From the NCBI RefSeq assembly GCF_900106745.1, contig NZ_FNNV01000027.1:1-64000 (forward strand): a stretch of 64,000 bases of DNA. Direction: 5' to 3'. Under the pieces are notes generated by a model that had not been told where the DNA came from, made no database searches, and saw only the letters and a list, made by a program, of their open reading frames with translations. Both the position numbers and the translations under genes were made by a program. Origin of the DNA: Paenibacillus sp. CF384 (GTDB lineage Bacteria > Bacillota > Bacilli > Paenibacillales > Paenibacillaceae). Positions within the stretch are counted from its first letter, which is position 1. Each line of letters starts with the position of its first letter. Positions 54,022 to 62,163 of the stretch are shown here, piece by piece.

Positions 54022-54807
54022 CTAGGGCAAAATAAATCCGTACTTCTTCCATACTTTTCCCGCATCTTCGCTTTGCAAGAAACCTAACAGCTCCAAGGCT
54101 TGCTCTTGATGCTTCGTTCCCTTCACTACGGTTGCCGGGTATACGATAGGCTTATGCGTTTCAGATGCTATCGTTAGAGCGACCGTAACGTTGGCTGATG
54201 TCATGGCATCCGTCAAATAGACGAAACCAGCGTCAGCGTTGCCAGTCTCTACGTAGGATAGGACCTGCCTTACATCCTTTGCGTATACCAACTTTGGCTC
54301 GATTGCGTCCCAAATATCCGCATCTGTCAGCGACTGTTTCGTGTAGCCTCCAACCGGAACGCTCTCTGGAACGCCAATCGCAATTGTTTTATAAGCGGCA
54401 GCGGTTAATGCCGTTAGCTCAGATGGTGCGGCTAAGGTTGGTTCTTTGGGCTGCTTGGGTACGATCAACACCAGCTCATTACGCAGCAAAATCGGACTCA
54501 CGCCCACCAGTCCCTTGTTCTGGAGGGCATCCATCTGCTTCTGGCCCGCGGAAATAAACAGGTCCACCGGCGCTCCCTGTTCGATCTGCTGCTGCAGCGT
54601 GCCCGATGCACCAAAATTATACGTGATCCTCACATCATGATGCTTCTCTTCGTAGGATGTTTTCAGTTCGGTGAGCGCATCCTTCAAGCTCGAGGCCGCC
54701 GATATGGTTAGCTCGACCGGCTGCTGCGGCGGTTTACTGCAGGATGACAAGATTGCGCAGAGCAGTACGATAAGGATTAAACTGCATAATGGAATCGATC
54801 TGTTCAT
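54022..54807 (-). CDS. modA: Molybdate ABC transporter substrate-binding lipoprotein
   Basis: A 261-residue protein from the ATG with GGAG six bases upstream; a much longer frame before it has no SD. Lipobox SSCSKPP. ModA signature VELTISAASSLKDALTEL, FGASGTLQQQIEQGAPVDLFISAG, and a C-terminal half with ADAGFVYLTDA. Binds molybdate or tungstate outside. No modB or modC next to it, so the transporter must be completed elsewhere. Confidence 0.92.
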   Translation of the reverse strand: MNRSIPLCSLILIVLLCAILSSCSKPPQQPVELTISAASSLKDALTELKTSYEEKHHDVRITYNFGASGTLQQQIEQGAPVDLFISAGQKQMDALQNKGLVGVSPILLRNELVLIVPKQPKEPTLAAPSELTALTAAAYKTIAIGVPESVPVGGYTKQSLTDADIWDAIEPKLVYAKDVRQVLSYVETGNADAGFVYLTDAMTSANVTVALTIASETHKPIVYPATVVKGTKHQEQALELLGFLQSEDAGKVWKKYGFILP

Positions 54808-54835
54808 GTTCATCTCCGATATACAGTTACGCACG

Positions 54836-55939
54836 TTAGCGGATGACGCCGATATGTGCCAACCTGAAGTTTGTCCCTTTGCATTCCGGCCCGTCGCCAT
54901 GCGTGACTTCCAGCTCCAGGTCGTGAATGCCTTGCGGCAGCTCATCTCCCAGGAAGCAGGCTCGATACCAGCCGTCATCCTCGCACCAATCCGGGCGCTC
55001 GCGCGACATCGTCACCCACTCTCCGCCGTCAATCCGATAACGGAATTCGGAGGACATTTTGCCAAAATCAAACCCTAGCGACAGTCCCCGACCTTCGAAC
55101 GTGAAGGACAGCTTCGCGCCTACCGCTGCGGTCTCGAGCACTTGGTCGATCCATTCATAGAACGGCCAGCGGCGGATGACCCACGGTCCCTCGGTTCGTA
55201 CTTGTGCGAGCGGCAGCAGCTCCGCGGCTCCCCAGTGCTGCGGATGCAGCGGTTCGGGGAGGGACTCGGCGGCGGGCACAGCTGATTTGGCGTTGATCGC
55301 CTCACCTAGCAGCTCTTTCTCAAGAAAAGAAATGATGCTTTGCCCGTAGCTCAAACTGCCTCTATGCGTGGGATGCAAGCCGTCCGGCAGCCACTCTTCC
55401 CAGCGCATTCGGCCTTTGCGGACTTCTTCAAGCGCATACAGCCCCATCCACACTGAACCGATCCCGTAATGATCGGCCAGCTCTTCCAACTCGGCGATCG
55501 AATCCGGTACGCCGTCTTCGCTCATCACCGCATACATGTTCTGCATAAACGTATGCGCGAGCACGATATCGCGGTCTCCATCTGCAAGCAGCTTACGAAG
55601 TAAGCCTTCTCTCGTGCGCCGTCTTTGATCCGACGGATCGCCATAATCATTCACGGCATAATCGATAAACACGAGCTGGCAGCCGCGATCGATTAGATCT
55701 CGTTTGGCACGGAATACAGCCAACTCGCTGCCGGTTGCTCCGATCGCTGCATTTTCAACAACAATTCTTGCTGCGGGGTACTGCTCAACCAACCAAGCAA
55801 TGACGGGCTCCGGCCAATTGTGCCGTGTGCGCGCATCTGTGATGGACCCACCGATAAAACCAACCGTCAACTGTCCCTCCGACAGTGCCCTACGCGTATG
55901 TAGTAATGGATTGCGATGTTTCCACACTGCTGCATTCAT
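54836..55939 (-). CDS. SGNH-family hydrolase with C-terminal beta domain
   Basis: About 367 residues from ATG at 55939 with GGGGAGGA eleven bases upstream; a GTG 39 bases earlier is possible. Nucleophile Ser in GFIGGSIT, Gly in AIGATGS, Asn in DYAVNDYG, and DGLHPTHRG gives the Asp/His. A C-terminal beta-rich domain of about 120 residues (GLSLGFDFGKMSSEFRYRIDGGEWV) looks carbohydrate-binding. Likely a sugar-ester or deacetylase enzyme; no secretion signal. Function inferred. Confidence 0.88.
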   Translation of the reverse strand: MNAAVWKHRNPLLHTRRALSEGQLTVGFIGGSITDARTRHNWPEPVIAWLVEQYPAARIVVENAAIGATGSELAVFRAKRDLIDRGCQLVFIDYAVNDYGDPSDQRRRTREGLLRKLLADGDRDIVLAHTFMQNMYAVMSEDGVPDSIAELEELADHYGIGSVWMGLYALEEVRKGRMRWEEWLPDGLHPTHRGSLSYGQSIISFLEKELLGEAINAKSAVPAAESLPEPLHPQHWGAAELLPLAQVRTEGPWVIRRWPFYEWIDQVLETAAVGAKLSFTFEGRGLSLGFDFGKMSSEFRYRIDGGEWVTMSRERPDWCEDDGWYRACFLGDELPQGIHDLELEVTHGDGPECKGTNFRLAHIGVIR

Positions 55940-56054
55940 TTGTTGAGCTTCCTCCCCATGAGGTTCATTTGAACTCACACAACTTTGACCTGCGGTGCTG
56001 CATATCCATGATGCTTTGCGTTACTTCCCTTATCATACCACTTGTCCGAAACCT

Positions 56055-56083
56055 TTGTGAATGTCACTAGGCCATGGTACAAT
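56055..56083 (+). promoter_or_regulatory. Promoter with extended -10 before the DUF559-like gene
   Basis: TTGTGA and TACAAT are spaced 17 bp, with TG one base before the -10 (TGGTACAAT). Confidence 0.6.
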
Positions 56084-56108
56084 CTTATCATCAGGTTGTG
56101 AAGCACAC

Positions 56109-56150
56109 ACCGCTCGATTGGACGCGTCTGTCCGATTGTGCGGTTTTTTT
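56109..56150 (+). terminator. Intrinsic terminator in the leader of the DUF559-like gene
   Basis: ACCGC pairs with GCGGT and ATTGGAC with GTCCGAT (one G-T pair), followed by seven T. It sits between the promoter and the start codon, so most transcripts should end at about 60 nt unless the terminator is bypassed. Confidence 0.65.
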
Positions 56151-56178
56151 ATGTTCATTTTGAGGGAGGATGAATGGT

Positions 56179-56856
56179 ATGACGTTTCAAGCTGCGTACC
56201 AACTATGGATGGATCGTCAATTGCATGGGCAGCGAGGTGATGGAAAACAGCACAAATTAGAGGATGGGCAAGGTCATGCGGAGAGGCTGTTTCTGCAACA
56301 AGTGTGGTATCCGGCGTTTCGCAATTTCGACTATTTATTCGGCGAATATGAAGTGGCTGACTTCAAGGACGGCACGCGGTATCTAGACTTCGCTTACATT
56401 CGTGAACCGATCAAGCTGGCCATCGAAATTGATGGGTACGGCCCTCATTCAGCCAAAGTCTCCCGTTGGCAATTCTCCAACTCCTTAATGCGCCAAAATC
56501 ACCTAATCATCGACGGATGGCAGCTCCTGCGTTTCTCTTACGATGACATCAGCGAGAAGCCCCGCGCGTGCGAACAAATTCTGCAACAGTTTATGGGCCG
56601 CTGGCTTGGCGGCGCTAACGGTAACGGTCGTTCGCGCGGAGCCTCAGAGCTCCTCGAGGCGGAAGTTCTTCGCCACGGCCTCCGTCTGAATCGACCACTA
56701 CGGCCGCGGGATGTGATGGAGCTGCTGCAGATTAGCAGGGAGAAAGCCTATCAACTCCTTCATCAGATGCACCGTAACAATCTCTTGCAACCATCAGGTA
56801 AAGGTACCAAGACGATTCGCGGCTTTCTCGTTAATCGCGATCAAGCCCGATATTAA
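56179..56856 (+). CDS. DUF559-like (PD-(D/E)XK) nuclease fused to a winged helix
   Basis: A 225-residue protein from the ATG with GGGAGG nine bases upstream. YLDFAYIREPIKLAIEIDGYGPHSAK matches the D-x(n)-E-x-K/D-G core of DUF559/VSR-like endonucleases, followed by RQNHLIIDGWQLLRFSYDDI. The last 60 residues (LRPRDVMELLQISREKAYQLLHQMHRNNLLQP) form a helix-turn-helix with a wing. It may cut or bind DNA; no partner methylase is nearby. The next sequence downstream is a GAGAGTCG array starting within 10 bp of the stop. Confidence 0.82.
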   Translation: MTFQAAYQLWMDRQLHGQRGDGKQHKLEDGQGHAERLFLQQVWYPAFRNFDYLFGEYEVADFKDGTRYLDFAYIREPIKLAIEIDGYGPHSAKVSRWQFSNSLMRQNHLIIDGWQLLRFSYDDISEKPRACEQILQQFMGRWLGGANGNGRSRGASELLEAEVLRHGLRLNRPLRPRDVMELLQISREKAYQLLHQMHRNNLLQPSGKGTKTIRGFLVNRDQARY

Positions 56857-56862
56857 AAGTGA

Positions 56863-57470
56863 GATCGGGTTTGGCGACTCTCAGCGCCAGAACGGGAGAT
56901 CTGGGGGTAGTTTGGGGGCTGAGAGTCGGATTTCCCTACTCTCAGCTATATTTTCCTTTGGTTTTGGCGTTGAGAGCCGGGTTTGGCGACTCTCAGCGCC
57001 AGAACGGGTGATCGGGGGTTAGTTTGGGCGCTGAGAGTCGGATTATCCTACTCTCAGCTATATTTTCTCTTGGTTTTGGCACTGAGAGTCGGGTTTGGCG
57101 ACTCTCAGCTGCCGGAACGTGAGATCGTGGGTTAGTTTGGGCGCTGAGAGTCGGATTTTCCTACTCTCAGCTTTATTTTCTCTTGGTTTTGGCACTGAGA
57201 GTCGGGTTTGGCGACTCTCAGCTAACGGAACGGGGGATCGGGGGATCGGGGGTTAGTTTGGGGGCTGAGAATCGGCTTTTCCTACTCTCAGCTATATTTT
57301 CTCTTGGTTTTGGCGTTGAGAGTCAGGTTTGGCGACTCTCAGCTAACGGAACGGGGGAGCGGGGGTTAGTTTGGGGGCTGAGAGTCGGATCTCCCTACTC
57401 TTAGCTAAATTTTCACTTAGTTTCGGCGCTGAGAGTTCCAGTTGCCGACTCTCAGTTAACGAACGAGGAA
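56863..57470. repeat. GAGAGTCG tandem array 2: five to six units of about 113 bp
   Basis: GCTGAGAGTCGG-like cores at 56918, 57030, 57143, 57264, 57377 and a final partial one near 57428; the spacing is 112-113 bp with one 121-bp unit. Between cores lies a second hairpin (GAGAGTCGGGTTTGGCGACTCTC) and a linker with GGGTTAGTTTGG. It lies between the convergent DUF559-like gene and nadE. Confidence 0.95.
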
Positions 57471-57505
57471 TCGGGCACTCGGTGCACCTGCGCCAAACTA
57501 AAAAA

Positions 57506-57542
57506 AACCGCCCTGCCGGCAATATGCCGGCAGGGCGGGTTT
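57506..57542 (-). terminator. Terminator after nadE
   Basis: AACCGCCCTGCCGGCA and TGCCGGCAGGGCGG pair around ATA. The minus strand runs into TTTTTTTAG. Confidence 0.9.
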
Positions 57543-57550
57543 AAACAGCA

Positions 57551-58360
57551 TTAGATACCCGGAATCGGGTCACGTTTGTGAGCGGTTTTGATGAATTGCT
57601 TCTCGAGCTTCTCGCGAGTCGTATCGTTGATTTGTTTGCCTTCGAGGTAAGAGCTGTTGTCATCGTAGGTGATGCCAAGCTCGTTCTCGTCGGTTTGGCC
57701 ATCCCAGAGGCCGGCTGTCGGTGCCTTAGTGACGACTGCGCTCGGAACGCCGAGTGCAGCTGCCAGTTGGCGGACCTGCCGTTTGTTCAAGGACGTGAGC
57801 GGCGTAATATCGACCGCGCCGTCGCCCCACTTGGTGTAGAAGCCGGTGACCGCTTCGGACGCATGGTCTGTCCCGACTACGAGCAGATTAAGCTCGAAAG
57901 CGAGCGCATATTGGGCCACCATACGGGTGCGGGCTTTCACGTTGCCTTTGCCTCCGCGGCTGATGTGGCGCGAGATGCCGATCGACTTCATGCTGTGTTC
58001 CACTTCAATGGCAATCTCATCGACGGCCTCTTGAATGTTTGTCTCCACGCGATGTTTCAGATTGAATGCTTCCGCAACTGCATAGCTGTCTGCAATATCA
58101 ATCTGATCACCGTAAGGCTGGAACACGCCGAGTGTCATATATTCTTTGCCCGTCTCAGCGGACAATTCATCTGTTGCTTTCTTGCAGAGACCCGTTGCTA
58201 CCGCGCTATCGATCCCGCCGCTGATCGCAATGAGCAGCCCAGTCGTGCCGGACTTGCGCACGTATTCCTTAAGGAAATCAACCCGGCGGCGAATTTCCTG
58301 CTCTGGATCGATTTCGGGCTTAACGCCCAATTGCTTAATGATTTCGTCCTGCAAGCTCAT
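57551..58360 (-). CDS. nadE: NH3-dependent NAD+ synthetase
   Basis: A 269-residue protein from ATG at 58360 (AAGGAG eight bases before). PP-loop SGGIDSAVA, ATP-pyrophosphatase fold, and FYTKWGDGAVDITPL plus KAPTAGLWDGQTDENELG, the usual NadE blocks. No glutaminase domain, so it uses ammonia. It converts deamido-NAD to NAD+. A bacilliredoxin gene precedes it by 21 bp. Confidence 0.95.
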   Translation of the reverse strand: MSLQDEIIKQLGVKPEIDPEQEIRRRVDFLKEYVRKSGTTGLLIAISGGIDSAVATGLCKKATDELSAETGKEYMTLGVFQPYGDQIDIADSYAVAEAFNLKHRVETNIQEAVDEIAIEVEHSMKSIGISRHISRGGKGNVKARTRMVAQYALAFELNLLVVGTDHASEAVTGFYTKWGDGAVDITPLTSLNKRQVRQLAAALGVPSAVVTKAPTAGLWDGQTDENELGITYDDNSSYLEGKQINDTTREKLEKQFIKTAHKRDPIPGI

Positions 58361-58381
58361 CCCCATGTCTCCTTACACCGC

Positions 58382-58816
58382 TTAACGGCAGAAACGCTCG
58401 AAAGCAGAAGTCAAATCTGCAGCAATATCAGCAGCCGAACGGTTCTCGATTTGATGACGTTCAATGAAATGAACCAGTTCTCCGTCTTTCATCAGGGCGA
58501 TGGATGGAGAAGACGGCGGGTACGGCGCGAAGAATTCACGCGCTTTGGCAGTTGCTTCTTTATCTTGACCGGCAAAAACCGTGTACAGGTGATCCGGCGT
58601 GATATCATGCTGCAACGCTTGTGCAACGCCTGGACGGCATTGACCTGCAGCACAGCCGCAAACGGAGTTAACAACAACAAGCGCAGTTCCCTTGGAATCC
58701 GTCAATTTAGCAGCAACGTCGTCAGGCGTACGAAGCTCCTCAATTCCGATTCGAGTTAAATCATCGCGCATTGGCTGCACCATATCCAGCATATATCTTT
58801 CAAAAGACATCGACAT
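58382..58816 (-). CDS. Bacilliredoxin (BrxA/BrxB, YphP/YqiW family)
   Basis: A 144-residue protein of the DUF1094 thioredoxin-like family. NSVCGCAAGQCRPG carries the C-G-C active site; YMLDMVQPMRDDLTRIGIEEL is the family N-terminus. It removes bacillithiol from oxidised proteins, acting in redox defence. SD AAGGAG is nine bases from ATG. Likely an operon with nadE. Confidence 0.94.
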   Translation of the reverse strand: MSMSFERYMLDMVQPMRDDLTRIGIEELRTPDDVAAKLTDSKGTALVVVNSVCGCAAGQCRPGVAQALQHDITPDHLYTVFAGQDKEATAKAREFFAPYPPSSPSIALMKDGELVHFIERHQIENRSAADIAADLTSAFERFCR

Positions 58817-58886
58817 GTATAATCGCTCCTTAAAAGTACAATTTTCTTTCTATTATACGCCCCGCTCTATTTGAAAGCAAAGAAAA

Positions 58887-58912
58887 AGCAACCGGACCTG
58901 CGCCCGATTGCT
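58887..58912 (-). terminator. Terminator after the 58.9-kb hypothetical gene
   Basis: On the minus strand AGCAA and CGG pair with CCG and TTGCT, with TTTTTCTTT following. Confidence 0.7.
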
Positions 58913-58913
58913 G

Positions 58914-59336
58914 TTATTTCTCATTTGACCGATCCGTTTCTGCCACATCTTCTGCAATGGCCGAGACGACGTTTATGTCCGGATGCATGTAAATCCCGCC
59001 TTGCGGAGGAATCTTTTGTTCAAAATAATCCAGGTTCTCGCTGGTCAGGAAACCGATATCCTTATACGGATGCACCCATTGGTTGCCTGCCATGACTTCA
59101 GGGTCCGTTTCTTCCGTCCACTGGCTGAGCGGAGACTCAGGCGACTCATAGTGATGATCGCCGATCACGACGCCGTATTCGTTGACGAAAGGATCATGCG
59201 GCCCCCGGCCCGATTGAAATTCCGGTAGAAAATTAATCTCGAACGGATCCAATGCCGAATCGTCCTTACCGGCCGCTGGCGGGAATGAAGACAGATCGAC
59301 TTGCGAGATAGGTTTCTTATCTTTCTTCTTGCTCAT
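58914..59336 (-). CDS. Conserved hypothetical acidic protein (DUF3905-like)
   Basis: A 140-residue acidic, soluble protein. Lys-rich start (SKKKDKKPIS), then DPFEINFLPEFQSGRGPHDPFVNEYGVVIGDHHYESPESPLSQW, DPEVMAGNQWVHPYKDIGFLTSENLDYFE. This pattern recalls DUF3905, a Bacillales spore-former family; the match is from memory and tentative. SD AAGGGGG precedes ATG. Confidence 0.7.
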   Translation of the reverse strand: MSKKKDKKPISQVDLSSFPPAAGKDDSALDPFEINFLPEFQSGRGPHDPFVNEYGVVIGDHHYESPESPLSQWTEETDPEVMAGNQWVHPYKDIGFLTSENLDYFEQKIPPQGGIYMHPDINVVSAIAEDVAETDRSNEK

Positions 59337-59348
59337 TCTAATTCCCCC

Positions 59349-59486
59349 TTAGTCCGCAGGGCGATTAGGGCCGTCTAATTTCTTGTCATAACCTTCGGAT
59401 TCCGGTGCTTTACCGCTGCTGCGCTGCTTATTGCTTGCTGCGGCTTCTTGAGCCCCGGCATTGTGCTGCTGTTGTTTATTTCCCAA
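59349..59486 (-). CDS. Small hydrophilic protein with TTG start
   Basis: A 45-residue frame from TTG at 59486, with AAGGGGG upstream. It is Gln/Ala/Lys-rich and ends YDKKLDGPNRPAD. The composition and the KKLDGPNRP ending resemble small spore-related proteins of Bacillales but I cannot name a family. It stops 12 bp before the start of the DUF3905-like gene, so the two are likely co-transcribed. Confidence 0.55.
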   Translation of the reverse strand: MGNKQQQHNAGAQEAAASNKQRSSGKAPESEGYDKKLDGPNRPAD

Positions 59487-59532
59487 TGCTGGCACCCCCT
59501 TCCACCGCTAGTATGCGCGTGGGGCAAACAGC

Positions 59533-60207
59533 TTATCCGTTAATCCGTACCTTCCGAGGCATCAAAATACCGATGAACGACAACGCGATAAACAGCCATT
59601 GCAGCATCGTCAATCCAAAGGTCAATGCAGGTAATGTTCCGGGAGGATATGCCGCAAACAGACTTACGAACAAGCCGCCTATACCAGTGCCAAGAAGACT
59701 AAGCGATGCCGTTTCCCCGCTGCCGATCCGACTCGAAGCGCCGGTGCGAAATAAGATCCCGTACACGCAAGCGAGGAGCAGTGCATAAGGGATGGCATAG
59801 GGGAAGTCCGTTAACAACGTCCACACGATGCACCCGGGTATAATCGCATAAGGCCACACATCCAGCAGCTTCTTAAGCGGGATGTTACGTTTCCTGCCTG
59901 CGTAAGCAACATACGCGCAAGCGAGGAGAAAACCGAAAGCCGTATCGGTTGCACTGCCGCGTACAAGCAGCAATGCACTTGGCCGTTCCCACAGCAGTTC
60001 CGGATCTCGAACAAGAAACGCCAGCTTCCAGCCGATAATCGTACAAATAACAGCATTCAATGCAATATCCATCCAATTGGTCTCGCCTTGAAGCGATGAT
60101 CGCGAGAGCCATATTTTGAACATGGCCAGTCCAACTGCCGCAGATAGAAGACCCGCAAGCAGCATCGCATCCAATCGTAAAGGGCCAAGTTCGATCGTTT
60201 CAGACAT
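59533..60207 (-). CDS. Integral membrane protein, Lgt-like appearance
   Basis: A 224-residue protein with six or seven membrane segments. The start IELGPLRLDAMLLAGLLSAAVGLAMFK resembles the first segment of prolipoprotein diacylglyceryl transferase (Lgt), and segments near 80-110 and 120-150 are similar in layout, but the Lgt catalytic signature is not evident. It lies 12 bp after a sensor kinase stop, so it may be in the same operon. Function unknown. Confidence 0.65.
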   Translation of the reverse strand: MSETIELGPLRLDAMLLAGLLSAAVGLAMFKIWLSRSSLQGETNWMDIALNAVICTIIGWKLAFLVRDPELLWERPSALLLVRGSATDTAFGFLLACAYVAYAGRKRNIPLKKLLDVWPYAIIPGCIVWTLLTDFPYAIPYALLLACVYGILFRTGASSRIGSGETASLSLLGTGIGGLFVSLFAAYPPGTLPALTFGLTMLQWLFIALSFIGILMPRKVRING

Positions 60208-60219
60208 GTTCTGTTCTCC

Positions 60220-61926
60220 TTAGTAGCTGCTCAGTGCAGCGGCGGCTTCATTATGATTGCGGGATCTGTCGATCTTGACAATGAACGTCGTACCGACTCC
60301 CTCTTGGGAATCCACTTGTATCCCGCCGCCGTGGCGCTCGATAATGCTCAAACATAGCGGCAAACCAAGACCGGTACCGCGCGATTTAGTCGTGAAGAAT
60401 GGTTCGAACAGACGCTCCAGCTTCTCTTTGGGAATGCCGCTGCCTTTATCGTTTACGCGAAGCTCCACATAATCGGTGTGCGATTCCGTCTGGATCGTCA
60501 ACACGCCATGCTGATCCATCGCCTCCATCCCGTTGCGGGCCAGGTTCAAGATCAGCTGCTTCATCTCTTTCTCGTTCAACATTAAGGACGGAATCCGCTC
60601 TGCCAAACGAAGCTCAATCGACTGTCCGCGCAAATTGGCATCTGCCCACAGCAGCGGCATGATCTCATTAAGAATATCATGCAGCGAGCAGCTTTCTTTC
60701 TCAATGATCCGATTCTGGGCCAGGGAGAGAAAGTCGTTAATAATACTATTCGCTCGATCAAGCTCGTCCATCACAATGCGAAAATATTCCTGTTGATGCT
60801 CCGGGCTGCGCTCCCGCATCAATTGTACGAAGCCTCGAATGACGGCCATCGGGTTACGGATTTCATGGGTAATGCTCGCCGCCATTTGGCCGACCAAACT
60901 TAATCGTTCCATCCGACCGATCTCATCACGTAGACGACTAAGCTCGGTGATATCATGGGCGATGAGAGCCGCTCCGATGACTTCATTATTTTGCATATCG
61001 CGCACGCAGATGCCGGAATTGACGTACATTTTGCCCTGTTCCTGCACATATTCCGTCGTAAGTCGATGCCCATTGAGCGCCTGATAGAGCAGCCTGCCAA
61101 GGACATCCTTCTCGATATGATCATACATAATCGTAAACGGCTGGCCAACCAGCTCATGACGCCGCTTGCCGCCTACTTTATCGCGCAGCAGGTGAATCGC
61201 CATTTCGTTGATATGGGTGATGGTCCCCTGTTGATCCACGAAGATGACGCCAAGCGGTGTTTCATCAATAAATTGCTGCAGCTTCTGGACCTCGATGCGA
61301 TAGTTATTGGAAATGTCGTTGAGCTCGTATGCGATCATTTGTCTGCGAATGAAATTCTCAGCAAAAGTCAGCATCATCCACATCACCAAGAAGTAGAGCA
61401 GCTCGTGGCCAATGAAGTATAGGAGGTCAGTAGAGGTCAGGTTTGGTTGCTCGGTCCAATCATAATAAAAGAAGGCGCTTGCGCGAATTAATAGAATGAC
61501 AGCAGTCGATGCCATCACGATCTTAAGCTTGCGTGGTCTGGAGAAGTTCAGGAAGCCTTTGTGGTACTTATAAATAATGGGGAAAAGCAGCAGCAGCATT
61601 CCAATCGCGTCGATCCAGACCGTTAGTCCATTCATCATATATAGTTCCGAAACGATGAATATCGTTGCTAATGGAATCAATACGCCTATACCGCCGTATA
61701 ACGATCCGATTAAGAGCGGTGCATAATGGTAATCTAAGTAGAACTCTTTGATCTCGACACAAACCTCCAGTCCCAGAAGGACGCAGGCTCCACAAATGAG
61801 GATGAGTATGATGGGAATGTTTTTGCGCGGTTTCGAATAATCGTACCAAACTTGAAAGGCGAATACTGGCATTAAAGCTACGATAATTTGCAGGAGTATT
61901 AGCTTCCACACAAAGACTAGTCCCAC
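60220..61926 (-). CDS. Orphan sensor histidine kinase (5TM-LYT, PAS, HisKA, HATPase)
   Basis: A 568-residue protein. The N-terminal 5TM-LYT membrane sensor (about 1-190) is followed by a PAS domain (about 215-330) and the kinase: phospho-His in ASITHEIRNPMAVIRGFVQLM, N box LILNLARNGMEAM, G1 VNDKGSGIPKEKL, G2 TGLGLPLC. No response regulator is adjacent, as in the sporulation kinases of Bacillus (KinB-like), which feed Spo0F; that role is inference. The start is GTG inside GGAAGGTGGG; a second GTG at 61911 is possible. Confidence 0.88.
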   Translation of the reverse strand: MGLVFVWKLILLQIIVALMPVFAFQVWYDYSKPRKNIPIILILICGACVLLGLEVCVEIKEFYLDYHYAPLLIGSLYGGIGVLIPLATIFIVSELYMMNGLTVWIDAIGMLLLLFPIIYKYHKGFLNFSRPRKLKIVMASTAVILLIRASAFFYYDWTEQPNLTSTDLLYFIGHELLYFLVMWMMLTFAENFIRRQMIAYELNDISNNYRIEVQKLQQFIDETPLGVIFVDQQGTITHINEMAIHLLRDKVGGKRRHELVGQPFTIMYDHIEKDVLGRLLYQALNGHRLTTEYVQEQGKMYVNSGICVRDMQNNEVIGAALIAHDITELSRLRDEIGRMERLSLVGQMAASITHEIRNPMAVIRGFVQLMRERSPEHQQEYFRIVMDELDRANSIINDFLSLAQNRIIEKESCSLHDILNEIMPLLWADANLRGQSIELRLAERIPSLMLNEKEMKQLILNLARNGMEAMDQHGVLTIQTESHTDYVELRVNDKGSGIPKEKLERLFEPFFTTKSRGTGLGLPLCLSIIERHGGGIQVDSQEGVGTTFIVKIDRSRNHNEAAAALSSY

Positions 61927-62163
61927 CTTCCTACTAGCACCTAGAAACCCAGTATATGTAATAGCGAAAACCTGTTAATCCGATTAAAACATAGGTCTTC
62001 GAAATTTACAACGTTTCAAAATGGTAGTTTTAAAACTGACTAATGAGTAGACGCCGGATATTCGGGGTAGTATGATAATTAACGGTAAATTGCAGTTTTT
62101 TTCAGTAAATAATTAGCGAATCTCGTGGATAAGCTTCCACTATATAAAGGCGGAATAGTAGAA

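Noticed and set aside
56179-56856. Restriction-modification system
   Set aside because: No methyltransferase gene is adjacent, so a single DUF559-like nuclease is not enough to claim it.
57578-58759. A 393-codon plus-strand frame across nadE and the bacilliredoxin gene
   Set aside because: It is antisense to two well-supported genes, has no SD and reads as non-protein-like sequence.
59533-60207. Second copy of prolipoprotein diacylglyceryl transferase (lgt)
   Set aside because: Only the first segment resembles Lgt; the conserved Arg/His catalytic signature is not visible.
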